Source: a virus
Length of the DNA stretch: 22,636 nucleotides
IMG/VR virus record: IMGVR_UViG_3300008999_000042
Location: 1 to 22,636 of that record
Reading direction: 5' to 3' (one strand)
Made by a program: the position numbers and the translations under genes. Within the stretch, counting starts at the first letter, position 1, and the number at the start of each line of letters is the position of its first letter. Below the pieces are notes generated by a model. The model was given only the letters and a program-made list of their open reading frames with translations, ran no database searches and was not told the origin of the DNA. Of the stretch, positions 21,901 through 22,636 are shown piece by piece.

Positions 21901-22636
21901 ATGGCGATTGAAAATATAGGCGAGTCGTTGCTTTCTAATGTACGGCAAAGAAATGATAAAATTGCTCGTCAAACCAGAAAAGCAGAGCGTAAAGATGAAT
22001 TAAAAACTTTGGGTATGACTTTAGCTGTAGGTGTTGGTAACAAAATGTTAGCTGATAGAACAGCAGATTTTTTAAACAATGAACAAATTTTAGCTTCTAA
22101 TGTATTGTTTAAAAATGCTAGTTTAGCTAGGACACAAGCTGCCGATGAACAAAAAAAAATTGATCAGCATAAAGGAACAGCAGTAGACTTTTATAGAGAT
22201 CAAATGAAAACTGAATTTGAAACACAGTTTAAACTGCAACAAGATCCTGATGAAATAGGAACTAAGTTGTATGATGCAAAAATGTTTGACGAACTTACAA
22301 AGTTAGCAACAGCAAGGGCTGACGCACACAAAAACCTTTATGAATCTACTTTAAAAATTAAAGATGTTGACACTGTAAATGCTTCTATAGTAAAAGAAAT
22401 AAAATCAGCGCGTCCACAAAAAGTAGGAGATCTTATAACTTCAGGAATTGCAAATCTATTTACTGGGACTTCTAAGCAAGAAAGAGAACAAGCAGCTATA
22501 CAATCTATTATAAAAAATGATCCTAATAGAGAAAGAACTATTGCGCTTGCAAAAGAGTTTGAAAGAACTGGCAATGCAATTCTTGCTAAAAACTTTGCAG
22601 ATATGACTGTTGTAAAAACGCCTGAAGAAGAACGAT
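21901..22636 (+). CDS. Probable internal virion protein, 3' end cut by window edge
   Basis: An open frame of 245 codons begins MAIENIGESLLSNVRQRNDK and reaches the window end without a stop, so length and C-terminal domains are unknown. AAAGGA stands about seven bases before the ATG, twelve bases after the previous stop. The visible part is helical and Lys/Glu/Ala-rich, with one mildly hydrophobic stretch (LGMTLAVGVGNKMLADRTAD, near 40). There are no catalytic motifs so far. A large protein at this place in podoviruses is usually an internal virion or ejection protein, some of which carry a peptidoglycan-cleaving domain. The rest of the gene would show whether that holds here. Confidence 0.72.
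   Translation, partial: MAIENIGESLLSNVRQRNDKIARQTRKAERKDELKTLGMTLAVGVGNKMLADRTADFLNNEQILASNVLFKNASLARTQAADEQKKIDQHKGTAVDFYRDQMKTEFETQFKLQQDPDEIGTKLYDAKMFDELTKLATARADAHKNLYESTLKIKDVDTVNASIVKEIKSARPQKVGDLITSGIANLFTGTSKQEREQAAIQSIIKNDPNRERTIALAKEFERTGNAILAKNFADMTVVKTPEEER

Overview
This window looks like part of the genome of a tailed, short-tailed (podovirus-type) bacteriophage, most likely marine. It is AT-rich and tightly packed, and nearly all genes lie on the + strand. Gene content and order (TerS, TerL, portal, scaffold, major capsid protein, adaptor, nozzle, fibre, internal virion proteins) resemble what I remember of environmental podoviruses of the HMO-2011 or pelagiphage kind. That placement rests on memory, not on a search. 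I see no host genes, integrase, tRNA, CRISPR array or insertion sequence.

Left end (1-1215): a leftward small gene runs off the window edge. It is followed by about 940 bases without a convincing gene. This is a divergent control region dense in dyad symmetry. It has a 27-bp perfect-stem hairpin (346-412), a 16-bp-arm inverted repeat (416-452), and eleven AAGTCT/AGACTT hexamers between 500 and 905, six of which form three copies of a 17-bp palindrome. It ends in a textbook promoter (TTGACA-N17-TATACT) just before terS.

Packaging and portal (1216-7837): terS, then a 74-aa protein resembling the recombinase-domain helix-turn-helix of serine recombinases, then terL with a long basic N-terminal extension. 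Next come a small Gly/Ser/Lys repeat protein, the portal, a probable gene overlapping the portal 3' end in another frame, and a virion-type protein with AEGGSML and DSIPA...GEF motifs.

Head and tail (7838-16788): a short leader with direct repeats, scaffold, major capsid protein (codon use visibly different from its neighbours) followed by an intrinsic terminator, and a 55-aa gene. The head-tail adaptor, tail nozzle and a 1007-aa fibre ending in a self-cleaving S74 chaperone follow, then two fibre-associated genes. From about 14760 to 16790 the base composition changes, which suggests a swapped host-recognition cassette.

Lysis and ejection (16807-22636): a membrane-anchored protein and a 59-aa holin-like protein are embedded next to four probable internal or ejection proteins. 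The 895-aa member carries an 11-residue repeat that stays in exact phase over about 290 residues, and the next has a cationic amphipathic N-terminus. The last gene is cut by the window end. No endolysin or RNA polymerase is visible here; they may lie outside.

The strongest candidates for something undescribed are the phase-locked 11-residue repeat protein, the palindrome-rich control region, the recombinase-like protein between the terminase subunits, the overlapping gene in the portal, and the fibre block repeated with identical protein but different codons.
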